A stretch of 47,004 nt of DNA, taken from Actinomycetes bacterium (GTDB lineage: Bacteria; Actinomycetota; UBA4738; HRBIN12). The position numbers and the translations under genes are program-made. A model generated the notes under the pieces. The model was not told the origin of the DNA. It did no database searches and worked only from the letters and a program-made list of their open reading frames with translations. Position 1 is the stretch's first letter, and every line of letters begins with the position of its first letter. The stretch lies in contig JAJNBA010000030.1 in NCBI GenBank assembly GCA_021155985.1, positions 1-47,004 of the forward strand, written 5' to 3'. This document shows, in pieces, positions 36,254 to 47,004 of the stretch.

Positions 36254-37408
36254 GTGCTCAGGATGCTCACCGCCGGTGAGTCGCACGGCAAGGCCATCGT
36301 CGCCGTTCTCGAAGGCATGCCGGCAGCCGTGCCGGTGGCCCCGAAGCAGATCGCGGCAGAGCTCGCGCGGCGTCGGCATGGGCACGGTCGTGGCGGCCGG
36401 CAGAAGCTCGAGACCGATGCGCTCGACATCCTGAGCGGGATCCGCCACGGCATCACCCTCGGCTCACCGATCGCGATCGCGATCCCGAACGCGGAGTGGG
36501 AGCGGAAGTACCGGGACCTGATGTCCGTGGAAGGTGAGGGGGATCCGGCCGACCGGCTGACCCGGCCCCGGCCGGGACACGCCGACCTCGCCGGCGCGAT
36601 GAAGTACGGCTTCGACGATGTGCGGAACGTCCTCGAGCGCGCGAGCGCCCGCGAGACGGCTGCCCGCGTGGCCATCGGGGCCGTCTGCAGGGCCTTCCTG
36701 GCCGAGCTCGACATCCGGATCGTGTCCCACGTCGTTCGGATCGGGAAGGTCGCGGCGCGTGCGACGAGCCGCGTGCCCGCCCCGGAGGACATCGAGGCCG
36801 TGGACGCGTCGCCGGTCCGGTGCCTCGACGAAGCCGTCGCCGGGAAGATGGTGGCCGAGATCGATCGGGTCCGGAAAGCTCGAGACACGGTCGGGGGCGA
36901 GTTCGAGGTACTCGCCTACGGGTGTCCGCCCGGGCTCGGCTCGCACGTCCACTACGACCGGAAGCTCGACGCCCGTCTCGCCCTCGGGTTGATGAGCATC
37001 CAGTCGGTGAAGGGAGTCGCGGTCGGAGACGGGTTCGCTTCCGCCGCGCGCTACGGCTCGGCGGCCCACGACGAGATCGTCCGGCGCGACGGGAAGATCG
37101 CCAGAGCGACCGCTCGGGCGGGCGGGATCGAGGGGGGGATGAGCACCGGGCAACCGATCCGGCTGCGGGCGGCGATGAAGCCCTTCTCCAGCGTGCCGAC
37201 GCCCCTGGCCACGATCGATCTCGCGACCGGCGAGGACGCCGTCGCGATCAAGCAACGGACCGACGTCTGCGCCGTTCCCGCGGGCGGCGTGGTCGGCGAG
37301 GCCGTGGTCGCGTTCGAGCTCGCCAACGCCGTCGTGGAGAAGTTCGGCGGCGACGCGCTGCCCGAGATCCGCCGGAACCTCGACGGCTTCGTGGCGGGGT
37401 TGCCGTGA
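36254..37408 (+). CDS. aroC: Chorismate synthase
   Basis: LRMLTAGESHGKAIVAVLEGMPA, RRRHGHGRGGRQKLETDALDILSGIRHGITLGSPIAIAI, RPGHADLAGAMKYGFDDVRNVLERASARETAARVA. Confidence 0.97.
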   Translation: MLRMLTAGESHGKAIVAVLEGMPAAVPVAPKQIAAELARRRHGHGRGGRQKLETDALDILSGIRHGITLGSPIAIAIPNAEWERKYRDLMSVEGEGDPADRLTRPRPGHADLAGAMKYGFDDVRNVLERASARETAARVAIGAVCRAFLAELDIRIVSHVVRIGKVAARATSRVPAPEDIEAVDASPVRCLDEAVAGKMVAEIDRVRKARDTVGGEFEVLAYGCPPGLGSHVHYDRKLDARLALGLMSIQSVKGVAVGDGFASAARYGSAAHDEIVRRDGKIARATARAGGIEGGMSTGQPIRLRAAMKPFSSVPTPLATIDLATGEDAVAIKQRTDVCAVPAGGVVGEAVVAFELANAVVEKFGGDALPEIRRNLDGFVAGLP

Positions 37409-37902
37409 TCGTCTACCTGGTGGGCATGCCCGGAGCCGGGAAGTCCACGGTCGGCCGGGAGCTCGCCGGGCAGCTCGGGGTCCCGTTCGTCGACCTCGAC
37501 GGCGAGATCGAGCGGGAAGCCGGCGCGGCGATCACCGCCATCTTCCGGGACGAGGGCGAGGCGGCGTTCCGGGCGCTGGAGGCCGCGGCGCTCGTGAAGG
37601 CATCGATGCAGGATCCGTCCGTCGTCGCCTGCGGGGGCGGGGTCGTGCTCGAGCCGGCCAACCGGATCACGTTGCGCAACACGGGTGTGGCGGTGTACCT
37701 CGATGTTCCTCTCGATGAGCTGCGCCGCCGTGTGCGGCCCGCCTCGGATCGGCCGCTGATCCGGCAGGAAGGAGATCTCGAGCGATTGCTGGCCTCGCGC
37801 GGACCCCTCTACCGGGAGTTCGCCGCCCACGTCGTGGACGGCACCGGCGATCCGGGGGTGGTGGCGGCGGCGATCGTCGAGGAGCTGCGTTGGTCCGTGT
37901 GA
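37405..37902 (+). CDS. aroK: Shikimate kinase
   Basis: VIVYLVGMPGAGKSTVGRELAGQLGVPFVDLDGEIEREAGAAITAIFRDEGEAAFRALE...VACGGGVVLEPANR. Confidence 0.95.
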   Translation: MIVYLVGMPGAGKSTVGRELAGQLGVPFVDLDGEIEREAGAAITAIFRDEGEAAFRALEAAALVKASMQDPSVVACGGGVVLEPANRITLRNTGVAVYLDVPLDELRRRVRPASDRPLIRQEGDLERLLASRGPLYREFAAHVVDGTGDPGVVAAAIVEELRWSV

Positions 37903-38975
37903 CCGTTCCGGTGCCGGGGCGGTCCTACGACGTGACGATCGGGGCGGGGCTCTTGCCCACCCTCGGCGACCACGTCCCGAGCCTGCCGGGCGCGACGACC
38001 GCATTCGTGGTCTCGGATCGCACCGTGGCGGACCTCCATCACCGCACGATCGCCGGCGCGATCGAAGGCCGAGGGCTGGGGACGGTGCTGCTGCTCGTGC
38101 CCGAGGGGGAGGAGGCGAAGTCACTCCAGGCCTACGGGTCTCTCCTCCGGCAGCTGGCCGGTCGCGAGGCCCATCGCGACGACGTGATCTTCGCGCTCGG
38201 CGGCGGTGCCGTCGGCGATCTGGCCGGCTTCGTGGCCTCCACGTACATGCGAGGGATCCCGTTCATCCAGATCCCCACGACGCTGACATCGCAGGTCGAC
38301 GCGGCGATCGGCGGGAAGACCGCGGTGAACCTGCCGGAGGGGAAGAACCTCGTGGGGACGTTCTCGCAGCCGATCGCGGTCGTGGCCGACGTCGACGTCC
38401 TCGCGACGGTGAACGAGCGGGACTTCCGTTCAGGACTGGCCGAGGTGGCCAAGTACGCCCTCGCGTTGGACGAGGATCTGCTCGCCACGCTGGAGCGAGA
38501 TCCCGGGCCGATCGTCAGGCGCACAGCGACCGTCCTGGAGGACGTGATCGCGCGGTGCGTGGCCGCGAAAGCCGGGATCGTCGCCGAGGACGAGCGGGAC
38601 GCGAGCACACGCCTGGTCCTGAACTACGGGCACACGCTCGGTCATGCGCTCGAGCGCCTCGACGCGTTCGGGGGACGGACCCACGGGGAGGCGGTGGCCC
38701 TCGGGATGGTGTTCGCCGCCGCGTTGGCGGAGGCTCGGGGGCTCGCGTCCGGGCTCCGCGCGAGGACCGAGCGGCTCCTAGCCTCGCTCGGGCTCGTCCC
38801 GGACGGCGAGCTCCCTCCGGTGGACGAGGTGCTCCGTTGTCTCCGCCTCGACAAGAAGTACCGGGACGGGGTGAGATGGATCCTCCTCGAAGACGTCGGA
38901 CGCCCGATCGTCGTCGACGACGTGTCCGATACGGAGGTGGCAGCCGTTCTGCTCGAGATGGGAGCGTCCGCATGA
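37890..38975 (+). CDS. aroB: 3-dehydroquinate synthase
   Basis: VPVPGRSYDVTIGAGLL, VPEGEEAKSLQAYGSLLRQLAGREAHRDDVIFALGGGAVGDLAGFVASTYMRGIPFIQIPTTLTSQVDAAIGGKTAVNLPEGKNLVGTF. Start may be GTG 37896. Confidence 0.96.
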   Translation: MVRVTVPVPGRSYDVTIGAGLLPTLGDHVPSLPGATTAFVVSDRTVADLHHRTIAGAIEGRGLGTVLLLVPEGEEAKSLQAYGSLLRQLAGREAHRDDVIFALGGGAVGDLAGFVASTYMRGIPFIQIPTTLTSQVDAAIGGKTAVNLPEGKNLVGTFSQPIAVVADVDVLATVNERDFRSGLAEVAKYALALDEDLLATLERDPGPIVRRTATVLEDVIARCVAAKAGIVAEDERDASTRLVLNYGHTLGHALERLDAFGGRTHGEAVALGMVFAAALAEARGLASGLRARTERLLASLGLVPDGELPPVDEVLRCLRLDKKYRDGVRWILLEDVGRPIVVDDVSDTEVAAVLLEMGASA

Positions 38976-39403
38976 AGGTCCTGTACCTGTTCGGTCCGAA
39001 CCTCGGCGCGCTCGGGCGGCGGGAGCCCTCCCTGTACGGATCGGAGAGCCTGGAGGAGATCATGGCCTCGGTCGAGGAGCGAGCCACCGGGATGGGGCAT
39101 GAGGTCCTATGGCGGCAGTCCGACCACGAAGGGGACCTGGTCGGTTGGCTCCTGGGGGCGGCGGCCGAGGACGTCGGCGTCATCGTCATCAACCCGGGAG
39201 CTCTGACGCACTACTCCTACGCGCTCCGGGACGCGATCGAGGCCGCCGGCCTGCCGGCGATCGAGGTGCACATGTCGAACACGCAGGCGCGCGAAGACTT
39301 CCGGCGTCGGTCCGTGGTGAGCGAGGTCTGTCGCGCGTCGATCATCGGCCTGGGGGCCGGTGGCTATCATCTGGCTCTGGAGGCGATGCCGTGGATCACG
39401 TGA
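38972..39403 (+). CDS. aroQ: Type II 3-dehydroquinate dehydratase
   Basis: KVLYLFGPNLGALGRREPSLYGSESLEEIMASVEERATGMGHEVLWRQSDHEGDLVGWL, VINPGALTHYSYALRDAI, EVHMSNTQAREDFRRRSVVSEV. Confidence 0.95.
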   Translation: MKVLYLFGPNLGALGRREPSLYGSESLEEIMASVEERATGMGHEVLWRQSDHEGDLVGWLLGAAAEDVGVIVINPGALTHYSYALRDAIEAAGLPAIEVHMSNTQAREDFRRRSVVSEVCRASIIGLGAGGYHLALEAMPWIT

Positions 39404-40464
39404 CGAGGAGGAACGCCCTGGCGGAGCGCTGTGCCGACCTGGAGGTCGACGCGCTGCTCGTCAGCAAGCTCGCGAACGTGCGTTACCTTACGGGGTTCAC
39501 CGGCTCGTCGGCGACGGCGCTCGTGGGCCCGGCGGGCTCGGTGTTCTTCACCGACGGGCGCTACGACGAGCAGTCCCGCCACGAGGTTCCGGACCTCCCC
39601 CGCGTGGCGTCGATGCAGGATCCGGCCGGCGCGATCCTCGAACATGCTCGTGGGCTCGGGGTCCAGCGGCTGGGGTTCGAGCGGCAGGCAGTCACGGTGG
39701 CCCAGTTCGAGCGATGGGAGGAGCGATTCGAGGGGCTCCGGCTGGCCGGCGTCGGCGAGGAGGTCGAACGGCTCCGGTGGACGAAGGACGCCGAGGAGCT
39801 CGGGACGCTGCGATCGGCGCAGGAGGCCACCGACCGTGCGTTCGAGGACATCCTCGACCTGCTCGTCGTCGGGATCACCGAGCGGCAGGCCGCGGCGCAG
39901 CTCGAGCTCGCGATGGCTCGGCACGGGGCCGACGCGTCCTCCTTCGACGTGATCATGGCCTTCGGGGAGCACGCCGCCGAACCGCACCATCGACCGTGTC
40001 ATCGGGCACTGGCAGAGGGCGACATCATCAAGATGGACTTCGGCGCGTTGGTCGACGGGTACCACACCGACATGACCCGCACCGTCGCGTTCGGCGAACC
40101 GGTGGCTGAGCTCCGCAAGGTGCACGACGTCGTGGCGGCCGCTCAGCAGGCGGGGATCGACGCCCTTCGCCCCGGCGTGCGCGCTGCCGATGTCGACCAC
40201 GCGTCGCGCAGCGTCATCGAGGACGCCGGCTACGGTGACAGATTCACCCATGGGCTGGGCCACGGGGTCGGTCTCGAGATCCACGAGGGGCCGTCCCTGC
40301 GCCTGGACGGCGACGACATCGTGCCTGCCGGAGCCGTGGTCACCGTCGAACCGGGCGTGTACCTCCCCGGCCTCGGGGGCGTGCGCATCGAGGATGCCGT
40401 CCAGGTCGGCGAGGACGGCCCCAACCCGCTCGGGGTCTCGACGCGAGAGCTGATCGAGCTGTAG
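39400..40464 (+). CDS. Xaa-Pro peptidase (M24 family)
   Basis: [103 protein letters not shown] overlap with aroQ; alternative GTG 39391. Confidence 0.94.
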   Translation: MTRRNALAERCADLEVDALLVSKLANVRYLTGFTGSSATALVGPAGSVFFTDGRYDEQSRHEVPDLPRVASMQDPAGAILEHARGLGVQRLGFERQAVTVAQFERWEERFEGLRLAGVGEEVERLRWTKDAEELGTLRSAQEATDRAFEDILDLLVVGITERQAAAQLELAMARHGADASSFDVIMAFGEHAAEPHHRPCHRALAEGDIIKMDFGALVDGYHTDMTRTVAFGEPVAELRKVHDVVAAAQQAGIDALRPGVRAADVDHASRSVIEDAGYGDRFTHGLGHGVGLEIHEGPSLRLDGDDIVPAGAVVTVEPGVYLPGLGGVRIEDAVQVGEDGPNPLGVSTRELIEL

Positions 40465-40468
40465 CGGG

Positions 40469-41035
40469 ATGAGCGTCTCCACCAACGATCTGAAGAACGG
40501 CATGACGCTGGAGCTCGACGGCACCCTCTTCCAGGTGATCGAGTTCCAGCACGTGAAGCCGGGCAAGGGTGGTGCCTTCGTCCGCACGAAGCTCCGCAAC
40601 GTCAAGACGGGTGCCGTCGCGGACAAGACGTTCAACGCCGGCGTCAAGGTGGGTCTCGCGATCGTCGAACGCAAGGAGATGCAGTACCTCTACGCGGACG
40701 GGTCCGATCTGGTCTTCATGAACCTGCGGACCTACGAACAGGTGCACGTTCCCGGCGACATCGTTGGCGAGGCAACCCGCTACATGACCGAGGGCGGCCA
40801 GGCGACCGTGGCGCTCCATCAGGGGGTGCCGATCTCGGTCGACCTGCCCGCGTCCATGACGTTGGCGGTCGCGCAGACGGATCCTGCCACCAAGGGCGAC
40901 ACGAGGACGAACGCCCTGAAGCCGGCCACCCTCGAGACCGGCACCGTGGTGCAGGTCCCCCTCTTCGTGGAGGAAGGCGACCGCGTGAAGGTGGACACGC
41001 GCTCGGGCGAGTACATCGAGCGCGTGAAGGCGTGA
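40469..41035 (+). CDS. efp: Translation elongation factor P
   Basis: [59 protein letters not shown]...[19 protein letters not shown]. Confidence 0.97.
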   Translation: MSVSTNDLKNGMTLELDGTLFQVIEFQHVKPGKGGAFVRTKLRNVKTGAVADKTFNAGVKVGLAIVERKEMQYLYADGSDLVFMNLRTYEQVHVPGDIVGEATRYMTEGGQATVALHQGVPISVDLPASMTLAVAQTDPATKGDTRTNALKPATLETGTVVQVPLFVEEGDRVKVDTRSGEYIERVKA

Positions 41036-41457
41036 CCTCGCGTCGCGAGGCTCGCCGGACGGCGATCGACATCCTGTATCAGGCAGACGTGACCGACGCG
41101 GACCCGAGCCTGGTGCTGGGGGGATGGCTCGAGGCCGGGAGGGTCGTCTCGGCGTTCACCACCGAGCTGGTGGAAGGGGTCCGGGATCATCTCCCGGAGA
41201 TCGACCTGCTCCTCGAGGAGCGCGCGGAAGGGTGGACCGTGGCGCGGATGGCTGCGCTCGACCGGACCATCCTCAGGGTGGCGATCCACGAACTCCGGCA
41301 TCGTGCCGACGTGCCCGCCTCGGTCGCGATCAGCGAGGCGGTGGAGGCGGCGACCGATCTGTCCTCGGAGGGATCGCCGCGCTTCGTGAACGGGATCCTC
41401 GGGAAGATCGCCAGCGAGATGCGACCTGCCGCAGCCGAGGACCAGGGGACCGCCTAG
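41032..41457 (+). CDS. nusB: Transcription antitermination factor NusB
   Basis: SRREARRTAIDILYQADVTDADP...LDRTILRVAIHELRHRADVPASVAISEAVEAATDLSSEGSPRFVNGILGKIA. Confidence 0.94.
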   Translation: MTSRREARRTAIDILYQADVTDADPSLVLGGWLEAGRVVSAFTTELVEGVRDHLPEIDLLLEERAEGWTVARMAALDRTILRVAIHELRHRADVPASVAISEAVEAATDLSSEGSPRFVNGILGKIASEMRPAAAEDQGTA

Positions 41458-41702
41458 GGGGTCGTGCCCGGCTGGTGCTGCTCCGACTCCGGGGTCGAGC
41501 GCATCGGCGGTGCGGCGGCGGTGGGATCCACGCCCGAGGATGGCGGTGGGGCCGCCATCGGGTCCTCCTCGCCCTCGTTCCCTTCCTTGAGGCCCTTCTT
41601 GAACTCACCCGATGACCGGCCGAGGTTCCGCGCGATGTCGGGTAGCTTGCTCGCGCCGAAGACGACGGCCACGACCAGCACGATCCATCCCCAATCAGGC
41701 AT
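41454..41702 (-). CDS. tatA: Sec-independent protein translocase TatA/E-like
   Basis: MPDWGWIVLVVAVVFGASKLPDIARNLGRSSGEFKKGLKEGNEG. Confidence 0.9.
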   Translation of the reverse strand: MPDWGWIVLVVAVVFGASKLPDIARNLGRSSGEFKKGLKEGNEGEEDPMAAPPPSSGVDPTAAAPPMRSTPESEQHQPGTTP

Positions 41703-41776
41703 CTCAACCGCTCCTATCCGCTCGGTGTCCCACAGTCTACGCCGAGGGCCATCGAGGGCAGGGGGGGTCAGCCTCG

Positions 41777-41805
41777 TTGCTGGCGTGCCGACACCGGGGT
41801 ATCCT
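41777..41805 (+). promoter_or_regulatory. Predicted promoter of the pyr operon
   Basis: TTGCTG (41777-41782), 17-bp spacer, TATCCT (41800-41805). Confidence 0.6.
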
Positions 41806-41821
41806 CCGGCTGCACTTCCCC

Positions 41822-43422
<1,601 letters not shown>

Positions 43423-43430
<8 letters not shown>

Positions 43431-44727
43431 CCCCGACCTGCTGTTCCGGGGCGCGCGGGTGATCGATCCTCGCGCCGGCCGCGACGAGGTCGCCGACGTC
43501 CACGTCCGGGACGGGATCGTCGTCGATGTCGGGAGCGGTCTCGACGGCGCCTCCGCCGAGATCGTCGAGGGCGACGGACTCGTGCTGACGCCGGGATTGG
43601 TGGACATCCACACGCATCTGCGCGAACCGGGGTTCGAGCAGAAGGAGACGATCGAGACGGGTACCCGGGCGGCCGCGGCCGGCGGGTACACGGCGGTCGC
43701 CCCGATGGCCAATACGGATCCGGTGGCCGATGACGCCTCCGTGATCGCCGAGGTCCGGGCCGCCGCCGCTCGCGCCGGGCTGGCGGACGTCTTCCCGGTC
43801 GGCGCGATCACGAAGGGGCTCGAGGGCGAGGTGCTGGCCGAGATCGGCGAGATGGCGGCCGCGGGGGTGCGCGTGTTCAGCGACGATGGCCGGTGCGTCC
43901 CGACCGCCCGCACGCTCCGGAACGCTCTGACGTACGCGCGGGCGTTCGATGACGTCGTGATCGCGGAGCACTGCGAGGACGCCTCACTGTCCAGGGGGCA
44001 GCAGATGCACGAGGGGATCAGCTCGTCCTCCCTCGGCCTCGCAGGGCAACCGGGTGCGGCCGAGGACGCGATCGTCTACCGCGACATCGAGCTGGCCCGC
44101 CTCACCGGCGGTCGGCTGCACATCTGCCACGTGTCGTCGGCGAGGTCGGTGGAGCTCGTGCGGCGCGCCAAGGCGGACGGGCTCCGCATCTCGGCCGAGG
44201 TCACGCCGCATCACCTCGTGTTCATCGACGAGGACCTTCGCACCTACGACACGAACAAGAAGGTGAATCCGCCGCTTCGAACGGAGGCGGACCGGGACGC
44301 GCTGCGGGAGGGGCTCGCCGACGGCACGATCGACGCGATCGCCACCGATCACGCGCCGCACGCGGTGGAGGAGAAGGAGGCCGAGTTCGACCGGGCGCCT
44401 CCCGGCACGATCGGGCTCGAGACGGCCCTCGCGGTGGCCCTCACGGACCTCGTCGCGCCGGGGCTCGTCAGCCTTCCCAGAGCGCTGGAGAGCCTGTCGT
44501 CCGCGCCGGCCCTGATCCTCGGCGCCAGGGACCACGGCGGTCCGATCGAGGTCGGGAGACCCGCCAACCTCGTGCTGTTCGATCCCGAAGAGCGATGGAC
44601 CGCCGAGCCGCCCTTCGTCTCGCGATCGCGGAACAGCGCCTTCATCGGTCGGGAGCTCCGCGGTCGGGTCCGCTCCACGGTGCTCCATGGGGAGCTCACG
44701 ATCGCGGAGGGGAAGGCCACGCGGTGA
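43423..44727 (+). CDS. pyrC: Dihydroorotase
   Basis: [93 protein letters not shown]. Confidence 0.96.
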
Positions 44728-45926
44728 CGGTGCCCGCAGCGCTCCTGGCCCTGGAGGACGGCACCGTCTTCCGGGGATCGGGGTTCGGCGCCGAGGGCGA
44801 ATCGTTCGGAGAGGCGGTCTTCAACACCGGGATGGCCGGCTACCAGGAGGTCCTCACGGACCCGTCCTACGCCGGCCAGATCGTGACGATGACGGCTCCG
44901 CAGCAAGGCAATTACGGGATGCACGCCGAGCAGGCGGAGAGCGGCGCCATCCAGGTCGCCGCGTTCGCGGTCACGGAAGCCTCCCGGCGTTCGTCGAGTC
45001 CCCGCGCCGACTCGACCCTCCCGGAGGCTCTCTCCGCGGCCGGTGTGGTCGCGATCGAGTGCATCGATACGCGCAGGCTCACCCGCCGGATCCGTGACGT
45101 GGGCGCGATGCGCGCGGCCGTTTCGACGCGGGACCTCGATCCCGCATCGCTGGTGGCCCGCGTCCGGAAGACCGGCGGGATGGCCGGCGCCGACCTCGCG
45201 AGGACGGTCACGACCACCACGCCGTACGAGGCAGGCACGCTCGTGGGCCCCGCCGATCGCGCCCGAGGACGGGTATGGCGGATCGCCGCGTATGACTTCG
45301 GGATCAAGCGGAACATCCTGCGGATGCTGGCGGCGGCGGGCCTCGACGCCACCGTCTTCCCCGCGGAGACGCCCGCCGCAGAGGTCGCGGCGGGCGGCTT
45401 CGACGGCATCCTCCTGTCGAACGGTCCCGGCGACCCGGCGGCGACGTCCTACGGCGTCGCCGCCGCGAGCGAGCTGCTCGGCCGGCTCCCGCTCTTCGGG
45501 ATCTGCCTCGGCCATCAGTTGCTCGGCCTCGCGCTGGGAGGTCGCACGTTCAAGATGCCCTTCGGGCATCGAGGCGTGAACCAGCCCGTCCGCGAGACGC
45601 GGACGGGCGAGGTCCGTATCACGAGCCACAATCACGGCTTCGCGGTCGATCCCGCCGGCTGGGAGCGAGACCCGGACGGGACCGCCCGGACCGTGTTCGG
45701 CCGGGTGGAGGTGAGCCACCGCAACCTCAACGACGGCACGATCGAGGGATTGCGTTGCCTCGACGTCCCCGCCTTCTCGGTCCAGTACCACCCGGAGGCC
45801 GCGCCCGGGCCGCACGACGCTGCCGGTCACTTCCTCGAGTTCCGGGCGCTGATCGAGGCGCACGGAGGTCCGGGACGCTCGAGGGGCAAGGTCGAGAGCG
45901 GTCGCTCCCCGAGAGGGGGCGGTTGA
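44724..45926 (+). CDS. carA: Carbamoyl-phosphate synthase small subunit
   Basis: [105 protein letters not shown]. Confidence 0.97.
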   Translation: MTVPAALLALEDGTVFRGSGFGAEGESFGEAVFNTGMAGYQEVLTDPSYAGQIVTMTAPQQGNYGMHAEQAESGAIQVAAFAVTEASRRSSSPRADSTLPEALSAAGVVAIECIDTRRLTRRIRDVGAMRAAVSTRDLDPASLVARVRKTGGMAGADLARTVTTTTPYEAGTLVGPADRARGRVWRIAAYDFGIKRNILRMLAAAGLDATVFPAETPAAEVAAGGFDGILLSNGPGDPAATSYGVAAASELLGRLPLFGICLGHQLLGLALGGRTFKMPFGHRGVNQPVRETRTGEVRITSHNHGFAVDPAGWERDPDGTARTVFGRVEVSHRNLNDGTIEGLRCLDVPAFSVQYHPEAAPGPHDAAGHFLEFRALIEAHGGPGRSRGKVESGRSPRGGG

Positions 45927-47004
45927 TGGCGAGGCGGACCGACCTGTCCTCGATCCTCGTGATCGGATCGGGTCCGATCGTGATCGGGCAGGCGTGTGAG
46001 TTCGACTACTCGGGGACGCAGGCATGCCGGGTGCTCCGGAGAGAGGGCTACCGGGTCACCCTCGTCAACTCGAACCCCGCGACGATCATGACGGACCCGG
46101 AGTTCGCCGACCGCACCTACCTCGAGCCGCTCACGCCCGAGTCGGTGCTCGCCGTGATCCAGCGGGAGCGGCCCGACGCCCTGCTCCCGACGATCGGCGG
46201 TCAGACCGGCCTGAACGTGAGCGTGGCCTTGGCCGAGTCGGGCGACCTCGACCGCCTGGGCGTCGAGCTGATCGGCGCCAGCCTCGAGACGATCCACCGC
46301 GCCGAGGACCGCAGCGGCTTCAAGGAGACGATGACGAAGGCGGGGCTCGACGTCCCGCGGGCGGGGATCGCGCATACCCTCGAGGAAGCGGTGCAGCTCG
46401 GCCACCAGCTCGGCTTCCCGGTGATCGTGCGCCCGTCGTTCACGCTCGGCGGAGGAGGGAGCGGGTTCGCGTCGACGCAGGGCGAGCTCGTGGCCCTCGC
46501 ACGCCGCTCGCTCGAAGCCAGCCCGGTCTCCGAGGTCCTCGTGGAGGAGTCGATCGCCGGGTGGAAGGAGTTCGAGCTCGAGGTGATGCGCGACCACGCC
46601 GACAACGCGGTGATCGTGTGCTCGATCGAGAACGTCGATCCGATGGGCGTGCACACGGGCGACTCCGTCACGGTCGCGCCGCAGCAGACGCTCACGGACC
46701 GCGAGTACCAGGCGATGCGCGATGACGCGATCGCGTGCCTGCGGGCGATCGGCGTCGAGACGGGCGGGTCGAACGTGCAGTTCGCGGTCGATCCGGAGAG
46801 CGGGCGGCGGGTGCTGATCGAGATGAATCCGCGCGTGAGCCGATCGTCGGCGCTCGCATCGAAGGCCACCGGCTTCCCGATCGCGAAGATCGCGGCGCTG
46901 CTCGCCGTCGGCTATCGCCTGGACGAGATCCGCAACGACATCACGGGTGCCACCCCCGCGTCCTTCGAGCCGACGCTCGACTACGTCGTGGTGAAGATCC
47001 CGCG
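45926..47004 (+). CDS. carB: Carbamoyl-phosphate synthase large subunit, truncated at window end
   Basis: [72 protein letters not shown]...[12 protein letters not shown]...[27 protein letters not shown]; open at the 3' edge. Confidence 0.96.
   Translation, partial: MARRTDLSSILVIGSGPIVIGQACEFDYSGTQACRVLRREGYRVTLVNSNPATIMTDPEFADRTYLEPLTPESVLAVIQRERPDALLPTIGGQTGLNVSVALAESGDLDRLGVELIGASLETIHRAEDRSGFKETMTKAGLDVPRAGIAHTLEEAVQLGHQLGFPVIVRPSFTLGGGGSGFASTQGELVALARRSLEASPVSEVLVEESIAGWKEFELEVMRDHADNAVIVCSIENVDPMGVHTGDSVTVAPQQTLTDREYQAMRDDAIACLRAIGVETGGSNVQFAVDPESGRRVLIEMNPRVSRSSALASKATGFPIAKIAALLAVGYRLDEIRNDITGATPASFEPTLDYVVVKIP

Overview
High-GC chromosomal backbone window that looks actinobacterial (assigned from gene order and families only). 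Order: ruvC-ruvA-ruvB-yajC-HD protein-secD-secF-apt-relA/spoT; a methyltransferase with an apparent frameshift; dtd; DCC-family protein (-); MBL-fold hydrolase; hisS-aspS; PPOX/F420-type oxidoreductase; rarA; DUF948-like gene; alaS-ruvX-mltG-aroE (aroE looks broken); a type IV pilus locus (roadblock-like protein, pilB, pilT, pilC, major pilin, three large minor pilin-like proteins, prepilin peptidase, small HTH protein, pilM, pilN, pilO, pilP-like); aroC-aroK-aroB-aroQ-pepQ-efp-nusB; tatA (-); and a PyrR-controlled pyrimidine operon (pyrR-pyrB-pyrC-carA-carB, the last truncated by the window edge). Most interesting: (1) structured 5' leaders before the major pilin and the next minor pilin gene that share a GGGAC..TCAAG..TGAG-hairpin-GAA layout, with mutually exclusive pairings that could mask the pilin Shine-Dalgarno; (2) a SecD whose extracytoplasmic region carries a ~240-aa insert of repeated Cys-pair units separated by Ser/Pro/Thr linkers; (3) a 17-codon leader peptide between the PyrR-binding loop and pyrR, arranged for translational coupling; (4) a complete T4P locus in the aroE-aroC interval, where mycobacteria keep only a lone prepilin-peptidase-like gene; (5) a low-GC operator-like repeat cluster before the HTH gene inside the T4P locus; (6) recurrent -10 hexamers 6-7 nt before start codons, suggesting leaderless transcripts. 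Three apparent frame breaks may be sequencing or assembly errors. No rRNA, tRNA, CRISPR array or mobile element was seen.
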